Notes: a model not told the origin generated them from the letters alone. Shown: positions 10,701 through 21,555, numbered from the stretch's first letter. The stretch: DNA of 47,481 nt from Caecitellus pseudoparvulus (GCA_965644315.1 CBFFRQ010000010.1:1-47481), one strand, 5' to 3'. A program made the numbers and translations.

Positions 10701-11785
10701 TCATGGACAGGCTCAAGGTGATGGTCGTCGTGCCATCAGTGACATCAATCGTAATGGTGAACGTGTCAGCAGTGGGCTCTGCATCCAGGGGCGCAGTGAG
10801 CTGCAGTCGGTTTGAAGTGCCAGTTGAGCTTTGCAACACCACCGGCGCTCCTCCTGTGCTTGTGATGGTCCAGGTCAAGGTGTCGCCATCCTCATCTGAT
10901 ACAAGCAAGTTGGGCCCGAAGGGAACTCCAGTTGCTTGGGTTTCATCCACACCGAAGGTTGTGGAGTCTGTCGTGTCGTCAACTGGAGGGTCGTTCACAT
11001 CTTGAACGTCAATGCGCAAGCAAACTGATCGGCGCTCGGGATTTGAGCTCCCATTCGTGTCATCGTCATCATCATGAGGCCGACGATAGTCTGTGTTGGC
11101 GTCTCCAGAGTTCGGATCGCACGTTCCATCTGAAGCAACAGATGCGTCAGAGTTCAGGTTTTTGTCTCGACAGGCCCGAATGAGCATGTACAGCGATCGG
11201 ACTCCCCCTCCCATGTCTTTTGCAGTCTCGTGGTTGAGAGGCATGTTGGAGGTGATGACGTAATTGTTGCCCCTTGATGATGAGTAGGTAACTCCAAGCA
11301 CACCACCATCGTTATCCCACTGCAGAGATGGGTCGGGGTCGTTGGCAATGTGACCGTAGTCGGTCTTCAGCCCGTAGTCGTCATCTGCAGCAGGGAGGAG
11401 CGAGAGCGCAGAGTCACAGAAGGTTCAAGCTGTTGCACAGAGTTTCCGAGGTGGACTCACTGTTATTGTGCCATGTCCTGGTGTAACCTCCCAAGTAAGT
11501 GCCTGAGCTACCATCATAGTCTTGGAACAAGTCCTTGATGAAGTTGTCGGCAAGGCTGGTGGCCCACGAGGCGTCGTTCTCGTTGACGCTGATGGTGTGC
11601 TCCAGACACAGGGACTGATACTCATCCCCACTCGTCGTCTCCTTCGTACAATGAGTTGCGGTGGCAGTGCCAGCCGTGCAGATGGTGTCCACGACAGCCG
11701 CGCCAGCGAGTTGGCAAGCGCTGAGCAGGCCAGCCAACACGGCCAGCGCCAGAGGACCGGCGCGCAACATGAAAACACTGTGCAT
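4732..11785 (-). CDS. Cadherin-repeat, multi-pass membrane protein (2,325 aa)
   Basis: Two exons: 11785-11461 and 11384-4732, with a 76-nt GTGAGT...CTGCAG intron; phase 1 closes in frame. The start is the ATG before a clear signal peptide (MHSVFMLRAGPLALAVLAGL, then LSACQLAGAA). The ectodomain is a chain of cadherin-like repeats marked by linker motifs such as DVNDPP, DVNEAP, DEPEAP, DVDEAP, DMPEDP, DINENP and DVNQLP; I count about 15 linkers. A six-linker, 615-aa block is present twice nearly identically, plus a partial third copy. A Pro/Ser linker (about 1685-1720) and a Cys-rich EGF/laminin-like segment (GCAPGHTGAACGTCVQGW) follow, then about nine hydrophobic segments to the C-terminus. 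It is probably a calcium-dependent adhesion or sensory surface protein. The architecture resembles adhesion receptors, but no GPCR signature is visible. The last codons and the stop come from the telomeric junction. Confidence 0.85.
6656..8500. repeat. Tandem duplication unit 1 (1,845 bp, 615 codons)
   Basis: C-terminal-side copy of an in-frame tandem duplication inside the cadherin-repeat gene. It matches 8501-10345 with an offset of exactly 1,845 bp. I found only four substitutions by eye, near 6817, 7268, 7343 and 7942. Two are non-synonymous: Phe versus Ile in the TRT(F/I)DEAV segment and Thr versus Ile in SR(T/I)DTAT. The unit encodes six cadherin linkers. Confidence 0.96.
8501..10345. 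repeat. Tandem duplication unit 2 (1,845 bp)
   Basis: N-terminal-side full copy of the duplicated block, immediately abutting unit 1. The length is a multiple of three, so the reading frame passes through both copies unchanged. Confidence 0.96.
10346..10679. repeat. Partial third copy of the duplicated block (334 bp)
   Basis: Matches the first 334 bp of units 1 and 2 and diverges abruptly at 10680 (gagctggttc in the full units against gacctcgttc here). It supplies the homology that would allow unequal exchange. It agrees with unit 2 at the position where unit 1 differs near 6817. Confidence 0.94.
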
Positions 11786-13401
11786 GGGAGCGGCATTCAA
11801 GGTAATTTGAATGCCTACAAAGATAATGTCCCCACGCAATGCCGAGTGGCGCGAAGAGCGCACAGGCAATGCGCTGGGATGGTGTGGCGTTTCACCAGAG
11901 CACTTGCATGACGCCAGATTTCATGGCAGTGTGCCAACTACAGACCACCAATGGACACTGAACACTATGGAATCATTCAAGGTGTCAACATTTGCGGCTC
12001 ATGCACTCTCAATTTGCAATCGGCGCTTGGAACGCTGCCTCCCAAGGTGCGGGAAACAAGACGCACACGCCGTCGCCCCGCACGATGCGAAATTCGCCCA
12101 AAATGCCTCACGCACACTCAACACTACACTCCGTCAATCACTTGGTTTCAAACGCTGTGTAGCTTCTGCAAGCCTGGGGCCTTCTAGCGAAGTGCTTGAG
12201 GCAGCCCACGAAAGGTAGGATCGCTTTGCGACCAAAGGACAGGAACTCTCAACTGGCTTCAGCGGACGTGCACAAATAGCAACACCATTGGGATCATCTT
12301 CGGCTACTTTGCCCTTGAAGGAGGGTGTCGGTGTTATGTGAACTTGACCGACATTGTCTTCTCCAAGGCTTGATACACAAGCATTGGTCGTGGTATCGGA
12401 GGCTTGAAGACATAACGCAAGGCCACAACTCAAGCACATCAGAAAAGCGTACTGATCATGAATGTTGCAAGGATGTGTGCTTGCCTCAACAAGCGAGCGC
12501 TTTCTTCGAACGACCTCCGTCCGTCACACCTTGCGGAAGTTGAAATGGACCAGAAGCGTTTTGGCGCAAATGCTTGCCACACAACACCATCACACAAGGC
12601 TGGCGGCTGAACAAGTACAAAAAATCGTGCACCCCTTGAACATTTCAAGGTTGTTGTCATGCACCATAGATTTTGCTTGCACAAAGATCGATGGCTGGGT
12701 TGGCCACGTTGTGCAAGAAATTGTCAAAAGGGTCCACCTGCTCAGCTTCTTGAGAGGCTCGAAAGCACTCTTGCAGCACTGGAGCGCTCCCAAGCGCGTA
12801 CACCATGCCTCTCACTTAAAGGGTGTGCCTGTTCAACGAATAAGTCCGGCCCAGCAGCAATCAGCCTTGATGTGCGCGACGGAGCAAGTGGAGGATGTCT
12901 GCCCTCTCTGGTCGAGTGGCGGGCTCCGACTCGATTCAAAAATGCGGCCACAGGTGACATACACACCCAAGCCCTTCCTATGTCCGGCTCAGCACAAACG
13001 CTACTGAGGCTGCAATGTCTCCCGGTGTTGCAGAGTCCCAACTATGCCCGGGATTTGCGGGCGTTTCCGGCCAGAAAGCTCTCACAGGACACCCCAGCTG
13101 GAATGTTGCCTGTCACAGCAATGAACGGATAGAAGGAAGCATGTTGACTGAGGTAAAGCGTTTCTCATGGGGTGTTGATGGATGAAGTGTGAGAGAGCTT
13201 CTTCTGCTCGCAGGCCCCCTTGCATGTGTGGCGCGTCTCGTTGAACCTGCCAAGGGAAAGATGAGTCAAACACTTCAAAACGAACTCCAAGCTCTTGAAC
13301 AGAAGCCAACTTGAAGACTTCAAACTTGGTGAATAAACTTGCATGTGACTTTACACGTTGAATCAAGCAGACACACCCTCGCCCGCATCTCTTGTCCATC
13401 A
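11786..13401. other. Gene-poor interval upstream of the cadherin gene
   Basis: About 1.6 kb with visibly lower GC than the rest of the window. It holds only short, overlapping ORFs (for example 12462-13007 plus and 12134-12439 minus) without recognisable motifs or consistent splice structure. The proximal part must contain the promoter of the minus-strand cadherin gene, but I see no defined element. I do not call a gene here. Confidence 0.5.
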
Positions 13402-13664
13402 AGACTCCCTACTGGCATACCTATGCTCACGGATTGTCACTATGCCTCTCAGAAGGTGTCCAGTAGGGTCTGGGGGCCACATCAGCCCATCCCTTTAGCG
13501 CAAAGGTGAGCGAAGTGGAGATCCTTCCGGGTCCTGTCTCAGCCATCTGACACAGCCAAGCCCTTATCTTCGCTCAGAATAGCGCGGGCTCGTGCAACCA
13601 TGGTGATTCTTCGAGCACCTCGTGTGTACGGATCGCTCATTTGAGTCGTGCGCAACTACTGCGC
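13402..13664. ncRNA. Candidate structured RNA (run of perfect hairpins), strand unknown
   Basis: Non-coding stretch with consecutive inverted repeats. (1) 13402-13405 plus 13408-13415 pairs with 13460-13471: 12 bp with a 2-nt bulge. (2) 13492-13496 pairs with 13502-13506: 5 bp around AGCGC. (3) TGAGCGAAG 13507-13515 pairs with CTTCGCTCA 13568-13576, enclosing a tight hairpin 13534-13555 (CTGT-C-TCAG, loop CCAT, CTGA-C-ACAG). (4) GCTCG 13588-13592 pairs with CGAGC 13612-13616, around ACCATGGT. (5) GCGCA 13650-13654 pairs with TGCGC 13660-13664. No protein frame explains this. I compared it by eye with SRP RNA, RNase P/MRP, U1-U6, U3 and tRNA signatures and found no convincing match. Either strand could be transcribed. 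Confidence 0.35.
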
Positions 13665-14308
13665 GATCACCGTTTCACACGCTCTCTCGGCCAAAGAGAA
13701 TCCACCCCGAAAGCTCTCGCCGCACAATCGGATTCCACACCCTTACCCGCGCCTGCCACAGCTCACACTTTCCACCTTTAGACATATACACTTCATTTGA
13801 TCGCTCTCATCGTGGCAGTCTCACAGGGCGCCATCTGCAGTGCCAGCTGCTGCGGTATTTGACACGAAACGCCGACCCTCAGCTTCTGCTGTCTATACCT
13901 CCAGCAGACCCATGCCTGTCAGCCTCCAAATGTACCAGTTTATTCGACCAACAAATACCATTTGGTATGTCGGTACTTTGTTGGAAAACCATCGTGGTGT
14001 TGCGAGATAGAAGTAAGTCTCGTAATCTGCCACTCCCGTAGATCCGTTTGTCTGGGCAAGTTCAGTAAAGATCCCTGTACTCAACAGTTTCTATGCCGCA
14101 CCACACCTTTACACGTTCCATCCGGATCCAAATTTTGGCTTGCCAGCACCCACACCCCCCTCAACTTCGCATAGTTGTGTTCATTTTTTCCACGTTCAGC
14201 AGCACCGCCAAGCTTGTCACCTGCTCAAGCGCTGCATCACTTTTCCACTTCAGGCGCCCTATTCCGTCCAGAGCGGCTCACTCTTGCGGGAGCCCCTAAT
14301 TGATCACG
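13665..14308. other. Intergenic, upstream of the TPR gene
   Basis: About 640 bp with no convincing ORF. It presumably contains the promoter and 5' UTR of the plus-strand TPR gene starting at 14309. No TATA-like box or repeat is identifiable. Confidence 0.4.
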
Positions 14309-16059
14309 ATGTCTGCAGCTGGATCAACACACGGTACGCTCGCTCTGCCCCAGCTCTGCGTTCTGTTGTGCCTGCGTTCATGCGTGTATTTCGTTCGATT
14401 TCCGCACAGCGCCAGGCGCTCCTTCCGACTCTGCTGACGAGGTCCCAGAGGGATGGTGCGTTGATTGCAACGTAGTATACAATAACAGACACCCCATTGT
14501 CCACCCTCCTCTTTGCCCAACTTCACAGGACATTCGTGGAGCTGCAGCTGTTGCAGAAGCGGCAGCAGACGGCGGCTGCCAAGACTGGTCAGGGCAAGGT
14601 GCCCGAGTCTTTCTTGGTTGAGACGCAGTATGGCCGGGCCGTTCTGGAGGAGCTTCGGGAGCGGGTAGTGGATGGCGTGCCTGTCTTTGACATCAAGGCA
14701 GCGCTTCCATACGGGACTGGGTATCTCTCCCCAGACGCGATCTCCGGCACCCCCATCCGGTTCAAGGCAGGGGACCGCGTGACCACACCGTTTGGTCCTG
14801 GCGTCGTGACTGGCATGCTGTGCGTGGTCCTGGGCCGCACGACCTTGGCTTTCCCGCCCAACCTTCCTTCACACACCCCGCCTGCTCCTCCGCAGTCTCG
14901 ATCGCCAGCGCAAGATGTACGAGGTGGACCTCGTCGCCTGGAAGCTGTCTGACGGCTCCTTCCCTCATGCAACTTTGAACGTACGTGGCGACAGCACTGT
15001 CTTTCCCATGGCTACACTGCACTCGGTTCACCCGTTTTCCCACAGCACGCGGATGTGCGGCGTCGTTGGGAGCGGACTTTTGAGGAAATGGTGCGGTATG
15101 GCGGCGAGCTCAAGGCAGAGGGGAACGTGCACATGAAGGCGGGGGAGTGGGCCAAGGCCAGGGCCGCGTACATGCAGGCAGTGGAGATGGCCGACACGTG
15201 GCTGACAGCAAACAACCAGAGTCTGGAGCGCGTCGTGCCTTCCGAGTGGCCGGGCCTGTTTCACATGTTGGCGCTGTGCCGTTCCAACTGCGCCCAAGCA
15301 CTGCTGAAGCTGGAACCTGTGGATGGGGAAGCCGTCGTGGTGCAGGCCCAGACAGCCCGGGAGTTCATTGATCGGCGTGTGGTGCCGCACTTCAAGCAGG
15401 CACATGCAGACGCCAAGGCGGAGCTGGACGCTGCTCTTGCCGCAGCCAAGGAGGCCGGAGTGAGTGCTGCCTCTTCATCAGGGGATGCAGCAGCCCCCCA
15501 GCCTCTCCTTGAGGCTGTTCGAACTGCCAAGGCCAAGTGGGACGTTGCGAAAGACGAGTACGCCAAGGTGAAGCGCTTCGCCCAGCGGACTCTGTTTCGA
15601 TTGGGCCGGGGGCTCATCCTCATGCAAGAGTTCCAAGCCGCCTTGCGAGTGCTGACGCATGCAGACCTCGTGGGGGACCGTCAGGCGCTGGCTCTCGCAC
15701 ACTCTGCGAAGAAGCAGTTCGACGCACAGCAGAGCAAGTCGCGGGCGATGTGGAAGGGAGCTCTGCAGCGCATGAGTTCTGAGGATGGCGGTGAGGGAGC
15801 AGACCCAACACCCGCCGAGGAGACCAAGCCACAGCAGGCGCTGGCCAGCCCGGAGCCCAGTGCACAGACACAGCTCATGGCTGAGCACAGTGAAGAGGAG
15901 GAGGAAGAGGAGATCGAAGCTGGCACCTTCCTGGGCCTGTCTGCCAGCACTTGGGGCTACGTTGGCCTTGCTGCTGGGGCAGCTGCACTGGCCGGTGCGG
16001 CTGCTTACGGTGCTGGGGTGTTCCAGCGGGCGTCCAAGAAGCGCCGCGGGGACCTGTGA
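14309..16059 (+). CDS. TPR protein with C-terminal membrane anchor
   Basis: Proposed exons: 14309-14333, 14489-14823, 14909-14980 and 15046-16059 (481 aa). The last junction (GTACGT...CACAG, phase 0) is firm; the first two introns are less certain, and the exon 2/3 boundary needs a weak GTGGTC donor. The N-terminal part has a small beta-rich segment (FKAGDRVTTPFGPGVVTG ... MYEVDLVAWKLSDGS), a layout often seen in algal and protist proteins. Exon 4 carries a TPR-like region (GELKAEGNVHMKAGEWAKA...YMQAVEMA; then FRLGRGLILMQEFQAALRVL) like that of FKBP/Hsp90 co-chaperones. Then come an acidic Glu run and a hydrophobic helix (WGYVGLAAGAAALAGAAAYG) ending in KKRR. It is probably a tail-anchored adaptor on the ER or mitochondrial outer membrane; the partner is unknown. 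Confidence 0.7.
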
Positions 16060-16704
16060 GGCGGTTTGGCGTACAGCATGGCACCGCAGACTCAATGTAT
16101 TCGACATCATTCTCACGCTCAAGCTGTCGCCATGTGGCTCGAATCGCATTCATGTTGCTGCATTTCAACAGTCAATCCTAGCCAGTCGCACCACAGGCTG
16201 CATTCTATCGACTCCTCGGCCCGCTCCCATTCCAGGCCTCTGCATTGGCTCGCTTTCCACGCAACTCTCATTTCTCGTCATATTCATCTGCAGACATCCA
16301 CACCACCTAACCTCCAACGCAATCCGACGAAGCTGCGAGGCAAGGCGCACTTTGGCCACTTCTCTTTGCCAGCTCTCTGACTCTCAAGCTGTTTACCAGA
16401 GGAGCCAAGCCGCAAACACCAGTGCGCCACCTTCGTCACCTCGCATTGGAAGGCAATGAGCGCAAGTCAACCACTTCAGCCGTTCACCTTCATCGCTCAC
16501 CAACTGACAACACTAGGCGCACATCAATCACTTCAGCCACCCGCTTGCATTGCCCAATAAGCTTCCAGCACTTGGTAAGCATCCCAACAACAGTCCCCTC
16601 CCTTCACAGCCCAGAAAATGATGACTCTTTGCGCGTTCCGCCAACTTCAGGAGGCCACCAAGTCTGTCCAGACAAAGTGGGTCACTTGATATGTGCTTCC
16701 CATT
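16060..16704. other. Intergenic, convergent genes
   Basis: 645 bp between the stop of the TPR gene (+) and the stop of the S9 peptidase (-). C/A-rich with several CACTTCAGCC-type words and no ORF resembling a known protein. It should hold both 3' ends; no stem-loop stands out. Confidence 0.5.
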
Positions 16705-19700
16705 TCAGGTCGCCTCTACACAAGACTGCAGCCATTCCAGCACCGTCGCATGCCACTTGATGGAGTTGGTTGGTCGCAACACCCAATGGTTTTCCTTGGG
16801 AAACAACAGGAGCTTGGACTTGACGCCTGCGCGCTGCAAGGCAGTAAATGCGGCCAGGCCCTCCACGTCAGGTAGGCGGTAGTCCTTACTTCCGTGCACG
16901 AACAGAGTGGGAGTGCACCACTTGGCCACTTGGCTGCAAGGCGATGTGGCCTGGTACATGGCATCTGTACTGTCTGGGTCTCCCAGCTGAGGAAAGGCTG
17001 GATCTTGTTGCCTGGCGGCCTCGGCTTCGGCTTGTGGCGACCCCGCACAATGGGGCGCACCCCCAAACTCCCACTGAGGGAACCAGATCTCTTCCGTGCC
17101 AAAGTATGTCGCACGAGTGTCAAATATGCCGTCGTGGCAGAACAGGCCCTTGAACAGGCGGGTGTGTCCGTTGAGCCAGTTGATGCTGTAGCCGCCAAAC
17201 GACGCGCCAGCAGCCACCATGCGAGTGGGGTCGCCGCCGAACTTGCGGACGGCAGCTCGGAGGCCCAAGAGATTGTCCAGCTGTGGCGCCCCGCCCCAGT
17301 CTCCCGACACGGCGTCCATAAACGCTTGCCCGTACGACGCGGAGCCGTGGAAGTTCACTGCAACAGTCAGGAATCCTGCTGCAGCGTAGAATTGTGGGTG
17401 CCAGCGGTAGTGCCATGTGTCGCCCCACGCACCCTGTGGGCCCCCGTGGATGAGCAACAGCACTGGGAGTGTCCCTGTCCCTGCAGACGCACCCGGCGGC
17501 CGCAACACCCAGGCATGCACCGGCTCTCCGCTCTGCGACCCGGCCTTGTCCAGCGTCTGTTCTTCTTCAAACAGCGAGTCTTGCCAGACATTCACGTCTC
17601 CTTCCAGGGCAGGCTCTGGTCGCCAGTCCCCGTTGGCATCTCGCCGGCCATTCCCACTGCCGCCCACGAACCACAGCTCTTCAACTTCGCCCAGTTCCAG
17701 TTTCTCCGTGTGCTGCTGCGTCAGGAACGTCGCTCGATCGCAGAGGGGGACATCCAGTGAAGGCAGCGCGTGACCTGGAATGCCAAAGGGCCACTCTGCG
17801 CAGGGACTTGCCCCGGTGCCGTTGAAGCGTAGCGCAGTTTCCTGGCAAGCCGGCACACCGCCCGGCGCGAGGGCGGCCAGCACCTCTTGACTGAGCAGAG
17901 CAGCCCTTGAGATGGCAGAGTCAGACAAACTCCCTGCTTCTGGCAGGGTGGCGAACGGGTGCACGTCTGGAGGGCACGTGTCATCCGCTTCGGGGGGCAG
18001 CGTCAGCATGGCACTGTGAAGTTCATGCGCGCTGCACATGCTGCAGCCCAGGAATGCCAGGCGCAGAGTAACATCTGCCTTGACTAGATGAGTCACGGGT
18101 TGCTGCAGGGGGTTCTGCGGCGTTGGCTGGGCGGGTACTGCGCCCATCGCCTGCAGTGCCTCCACCTCGCCTGGTAGTGCGTCTCGCAGCGTGGCTGAGT
18201 GCACCGTGCTCGAGGCGCTGGTCGCACTGCAGGGCAGGCGCAGCCAGTGGTACGAAACCGACACGTCAGTGCCCGCCACACTGGCCAGGCGAATACCGAT
18301 TACACAGAGGCGCACCTTTGCATGGTGCATGGCAGTGGCCAGCAACCAGTGCGTGGCGGCAGTCTGCCCATCCGCTGTGTCGCAGGTGCAGGCGAGGGGT
18401 TGAAGGTCGGAGAAGGACACATCCACGTCCACACTGCGGTACAGCACTTGCTGGCTCTGTACATGGTACACTACGAGCCGCATGCAATCGCTCTCGAAAC
18501 CTGGCCGCTGCATGGCCGTCCACACGAGCAGGCTGGGCTCTGATGCGCTCCGCAGAGCTGCGCCGGCCAGCTCTTGCCCTGACACAGACGCTGCCGACCC
18601 TTGGCTGGCATCCACGGACTGAAGCAGGGATGCAGCAGGTACTGCAGCTGGCTCCGTCAGCCAGAGGGGGCTGGCATGGAATGAGAGGTGGCTTTGCGTC
18701 AGGTGCCTCCACCCATCCATGTGCAGATGAGTCACGTCAGTGACTTGCTCTGGCTCCAACGCCAGCGCAGCACCGGAGCGGGGTGGCACAGCCTGCCGAA
18801 GCACGTCTTGCAGCGGGATTTGGCACGTGTGCACGCCCGTGGCTGTTGTCGCCATCATGCCAAAGCCTGACGTGTATCCCTGGACACGAAACACCGCCGC
18901 CACGTTGAGGCAGGCAGCGCCATCCGCGCCCTGCACCCGGACACAGCTGGTGTCTGCTAGACTGTACCAGGTTTTGCCTGGGCAGTCACGCTGTGACAGG
19001 CCTGCCATGGTGTCCAGGCACGCGCCAAGGCGCCAGGGTTCGCCGATTCCACAGCGCACGAGCACCAGAACCATGAGGTGCGTGCGGGTGGCGTAGGCGT
19101 CTGTTGTGTCCCAGTGGCGCACTGGGAGAGTGTCCATCTCCACCCAGTCCTCCCCCTTGCCTGCAGCACTCTTCAAATCGCTGTGGAAACTCCCGGTCCT
19201 GGCGAGCAGGCCGGGGGATGTGGCAGCAGCCACCACGCCTTCCGCTGCGCCGGTGGCTGCGGGCGCAGGCGCTGCATCGCCCCCAGGCCGAGATGACACA
19301 CAGTGCCCGTGTTCACGAATATCCATGGCGGCAGTGAGCAGCTGCACTTCGGCGCCTGGCACGGCTCCAGCCAAGGACTGGGAGGGCACCCTGGCGATTT
19401 CCGCAGCTCCTCCGCAGCCTTTGGGGAACCTGGACACTTGCACCGGGGCACCACCTCCGCCGAGTGGCATGCACCATACTTGGCTCACACCCGTGCTGTC
19501 TGCCTCAAGGAAGAAACACGTGTCGCCGTCGTCGCTCCACACGGCGCCATGCGGCGAGCCAGTGTGTGTCAACAAGCGAGTGGTGGGCTTCACCTGGCTC
19601 ACATCAGTCAGCGCCAAGTGTGAGCTTGACACGCCTTCGGCGGGCTTGACGAACTTTACCCCATGGATGACCTGCTGCTTGTCGTTGATGGGCCCGGGGG

Positions 19701-19737
19701 ACACCCGCGGGGTGGAGAGCAGTTGCTCCGGTGTCAT
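16705..19737 (-). CDS. Prolyl oligopeptidase family (S9) peptidase, DPP5-like
   Basis: Single exon, 1,010 aa, ATG at 19737. The C-terminal third is an alpha/beta-hydrolase catalytic domain. It has the HGGPQGAWGDTWHYRW block, NFHGSASYGQAF and DWGG typical of DPP5 and acylaminoacyl peptidases. The nucleophile is in GASFGGY (Ser about 846), the Asp in HGSKDYR (about 952) and the His in KENHWV (about 984). The N-terminal about 650 residues would form the beta-propeller (repeated VWSDDGD, VWTAM-like blades). The protein is longer than the usual 650-750 aa because of Ala/Pro-rich insertions in the propeller. No signal peptide is seen, so it is probably cytosolic, trimming short peptides. It shares a 379-bp divergent intergenic region with DGAT2. 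Confidence 0.9.
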   Translation of the reverse strand: MTPEQLLSTPRVSPGPINDKQQVIHGVKFVKPAEGVSSSHLALTDVSQVKPTTRLLTHTGSPHGAVWSDDGDTCFFLEADSTGVSQVWCMPLGGGGAPVQVSRFPKGCGGAAEIARVPSQSLAGAVPGAEVQLLTAAMDIREHGHCVSSRPGGDAAPAPAATGAAEGVVAAATSPGLLARTGSFHSDLKSAAGKGEDWVEMDTLPVRHWDTTDAYATRTHLMVLVLVRCGIGEPWRLGACLDTMAGLSQRDCPGKTWYSLADTSCVRVQGADGAACLNVAAVFRVQGYTSGFGMMATTATGVHTCQIPLQDVLRQAVPPRSGAALALEPEQVTDVTHLHMDGWRHLTQSHLSFHASPLWLTEPAAVPAASLLQSVDASQGSAASVSGQELAGAALRSASEPSLLVWTAMQRPGFESDCMRLVVYHVQSQQVLYRSVDVDVSFSDLQPLACTCDTADGQTAATHWLLATAMHHAKVRLCVIGIRLASVAGTDVSVSYHWLRLPCSATSASSTVHSATLRDALPGEVEALQAMGAVPAQPTPQNPLQQPVTHLVKADVTLRLAFLGCSMCSAHELHSAMLTLPPEADDTCPPDVHPFATLPEAGSLSDSAISRAALLSQEVLAALAPGGVPACQETALRFNGTGASPCAEWPFGIPGHALPSLDVPLCDRATFLTQQHTEKLELGEVEELWFVGGSGNGRRDANGDWRPEPALEGDVNVWQDSLFEEEQTLDKAGSQSGEPVHAWVLRPPGASAGTGTLPVLLLIHGGPQGAWGDTWHYRWHPQFYAAAGFLTVAVNFHGSASYGQAFMDAVSGDWGGAPQLDNLLGLRAAVRKFGGDPTRMVAAGASFGGYSINWLNGHTRLFKGLFCHDGIFDTRATYFGTEEIWFPQWEFGGAPHCAGSPQAEAEAARQQDPAFPQLGDPDSTDAMYQATSPCSQVAKWCTPTLFVHGSKDYRLPDVEGLAAFTALQRAGVKSKLLLFPKENHWVLRPTNSIKWHATVLEWLQSCVEAT

Positions 19738-20116
19738 GCTTGACTTGCCTCAACCAAAGCCTGGCAGCAGTCACGCAAACCAAAGCTGTGGATCCGGGGA
19801 GTTGGGAAATGCAGAAGGGACTCTACCCAAGGTGTCGCACAAACTGGAACTCGCTGACCTTGTCCTGGAGTTTGTAGTTTTGACCCTTCCCACCAACTGC
19901 AACGCACCCACCAACCGTACCGAGCTTCAGCCAGGCCGCGGACCAATCCAGCCCATGTTCCCGGTTCCCCAATCGGTACACGAACTAGGTCTCCCACCTT
20001 ACCGTCCTGTCATACTGCTCGTCCGCCTGTGCAGCAGGTAGCACAGTGCCGCAAAACACAACTCCCATACACACCCCCTGCTCCGTCAGAGCTGACACCA
20101 ACCTGCGGAGCCCAGC
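19738..20116. promoter_or_regulatory. Divergent promoter region, S9 peptidase / DGAT2
   Basis: 379 bp between two divergent ATGs, so it should contain both promoters. I see no TATA box, CCAAT box or conserved palindrome. The call rests on gene geometry only. Confidence 0.4.
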
Positions 20117-21513
20117 ATGGCTGCAGCAGATCAAGACGCAGTGGGTGACGGGCCCACTGCCTCGTCCCCGGCAGCGGTCTTGGCGGAGGATCGCTCCCAC
20201 ATCACAGCCGCTGAAGTGCAGGCCAGCGCCACCCTCAGCGACCAAGATGCCGTAGACACGCCAGTGCAGCACACCGAGACTGAGGCGTTCTGCGGAAGGT
20301 GGTCATGTGGCACTTCATGTGCTCGGCGACTGCAAACTGCGGCGGTGCTGCTGCTGAACTGGCCAGCCAGCTTGCTGGCAGGTGTGTGGCTCCGCGTTTC
20401 GCGTTGAAACACCGTGCCGCCCATCACCTATTCACGCCTTTCTGCAGGCCTGGCAACCATGGGGCTGCTGCTGTATCTGGGCGGGTGGTTCCGCATTTTC
20501 ATCTGCGTTTACGTTGGCTGGATCGTGTTCGCTGACGACCAGCCGCACAAGGGCGATCGGGCGTGGTGTGTGAGCGCGGTCGCTGGGCGCAAAAATTCCG
20601 ACACGCCGGGCATCTCTGCGGCCCTGCACTTGCCCCCGCTGCAGGCCTGCACTGAAGCGATTCACGGCGCCCATGTATGCCTGGCTGCGGGATTTCTTCC
20701 CTGTGGAGCTCGTGAAGACGACGGAGCTGGACCCTTCGCGGCGATACGTGTTTGGGTATCACCCGCACGGCATCCTGTCTGTCGGCGCCTTCATCAACTT
20801 TGCGTCGGATGCGACGGGCTTCACGTCCCTCTTCCCTGGTGTGGACCTGCGCCTGCTCACACTGGCCGGGAACATGCTGGTGCCGTTCCACCGCGAGTGG
20901 GCCATGGCTCACGGCGCCGCAGTGGCTTCGCGCCAATGTTGCCTGTACAACCTGCGCAAAGGCCGCAGTGTGCTGCTGGTGCTGGGCGGCGCGCAGGAAT
21001 CCCTGGACGCCCAGGAAGGCACCATCAACTTGACATTGCTCAAGCGCAAGGGCTTTGTGCGCATTGCTCTCAGCACCGGCGCCAGCCTGGGTACGTGGGC
21101 ACAGGCCACGCCCTGCCCCCTGCATTGCTGCTCTACATGCCCCCCATTTCCTTCCTTTTGCAGTGCCGTGCTTGAGCTTTGGAGAGAACGACGTGCTGAC
21201 GCAGTGGGGCGAGGCGGGCTCCAGCCTGCGCGCCTGGCAGGAGTTTGCCAAGGCGTGGATGGGGTTCGCACCCCCCTGCCCCAAGGGACGAGGCATTTGG
21301 AACCTGGACGGCATGGATGTGGCTGTGGTACCACACCGCCGCCGCATCGTGACTGTGGTGGGGCGCCCTTTGCACGTGGAAGCCCCCAGCAGCACCCCCA
21401 CGGAAGAGCAGGTGACTGCCCTGCACACAGCTTACGTTGAGGAGCTGGCGAGGCTGTTCCACGAGTATGGCCCCAAGTACGCGCCAGGTGTGGAGTTGAA
21501 TTTCGTCGCGTGA
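20117..21513 (+). CDS. DGAT2: Diacylglycerol O-acyltransferase type 2
   Basis: Four exons: 20117-20381, 20448-20565, 20645-21090 and 21164-21513; 392 aa with all phases closing. It catalyses the last step of triacylglycerol synthesis (acyl-CoA plus diacylglycerol) in the ER or lipid-droplet membrane. A disordered N-terminus is followed by a hydrophobic hairpin (LLLNWPASLLAG, then GLLLYLGGWFRIFICVYVGW). Then come RDFFPVELVKT and the catalytic HPHG in YVFGYHPHGILSVGAF, PFHREW, and the C-terminal signature RKGFVRIALSTGASLVP with FGE spanning intron 3. The protein ends soon after YVEELARLFHEYGPKYAPG, as in the family. It is convergent with RAD9, with only 42 bp between the stops. Confidence 0.95.
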
Positions 21514-21555
21514 AATGCACTGCCGCTGGTAGCCACTCAAGATCACCCGTGGTCA

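Noticed and set aside
4732-11785. Pseudogene interpretation of the cadherin gene because of the repeat array
   Set aside because: The frame is open through more than 6.6 kb and both repeat copies, and the signal peptide exon splices cleanly.
12134-13402. Several 60-180-codon ORFs on both strands
   Set aside because: They overlap each other, sit in lower-GC sequence, show no motifs and do not join by plausible splice sites.
13510-13560. Resemblance of the minus strand (CAGGACCCGGAAGG) to the SRP RNA GGAA tetraloop helix
   Set aside because: The opposite side lacks the AGCAG symmetric-loop sequence required for SRP helix 8.
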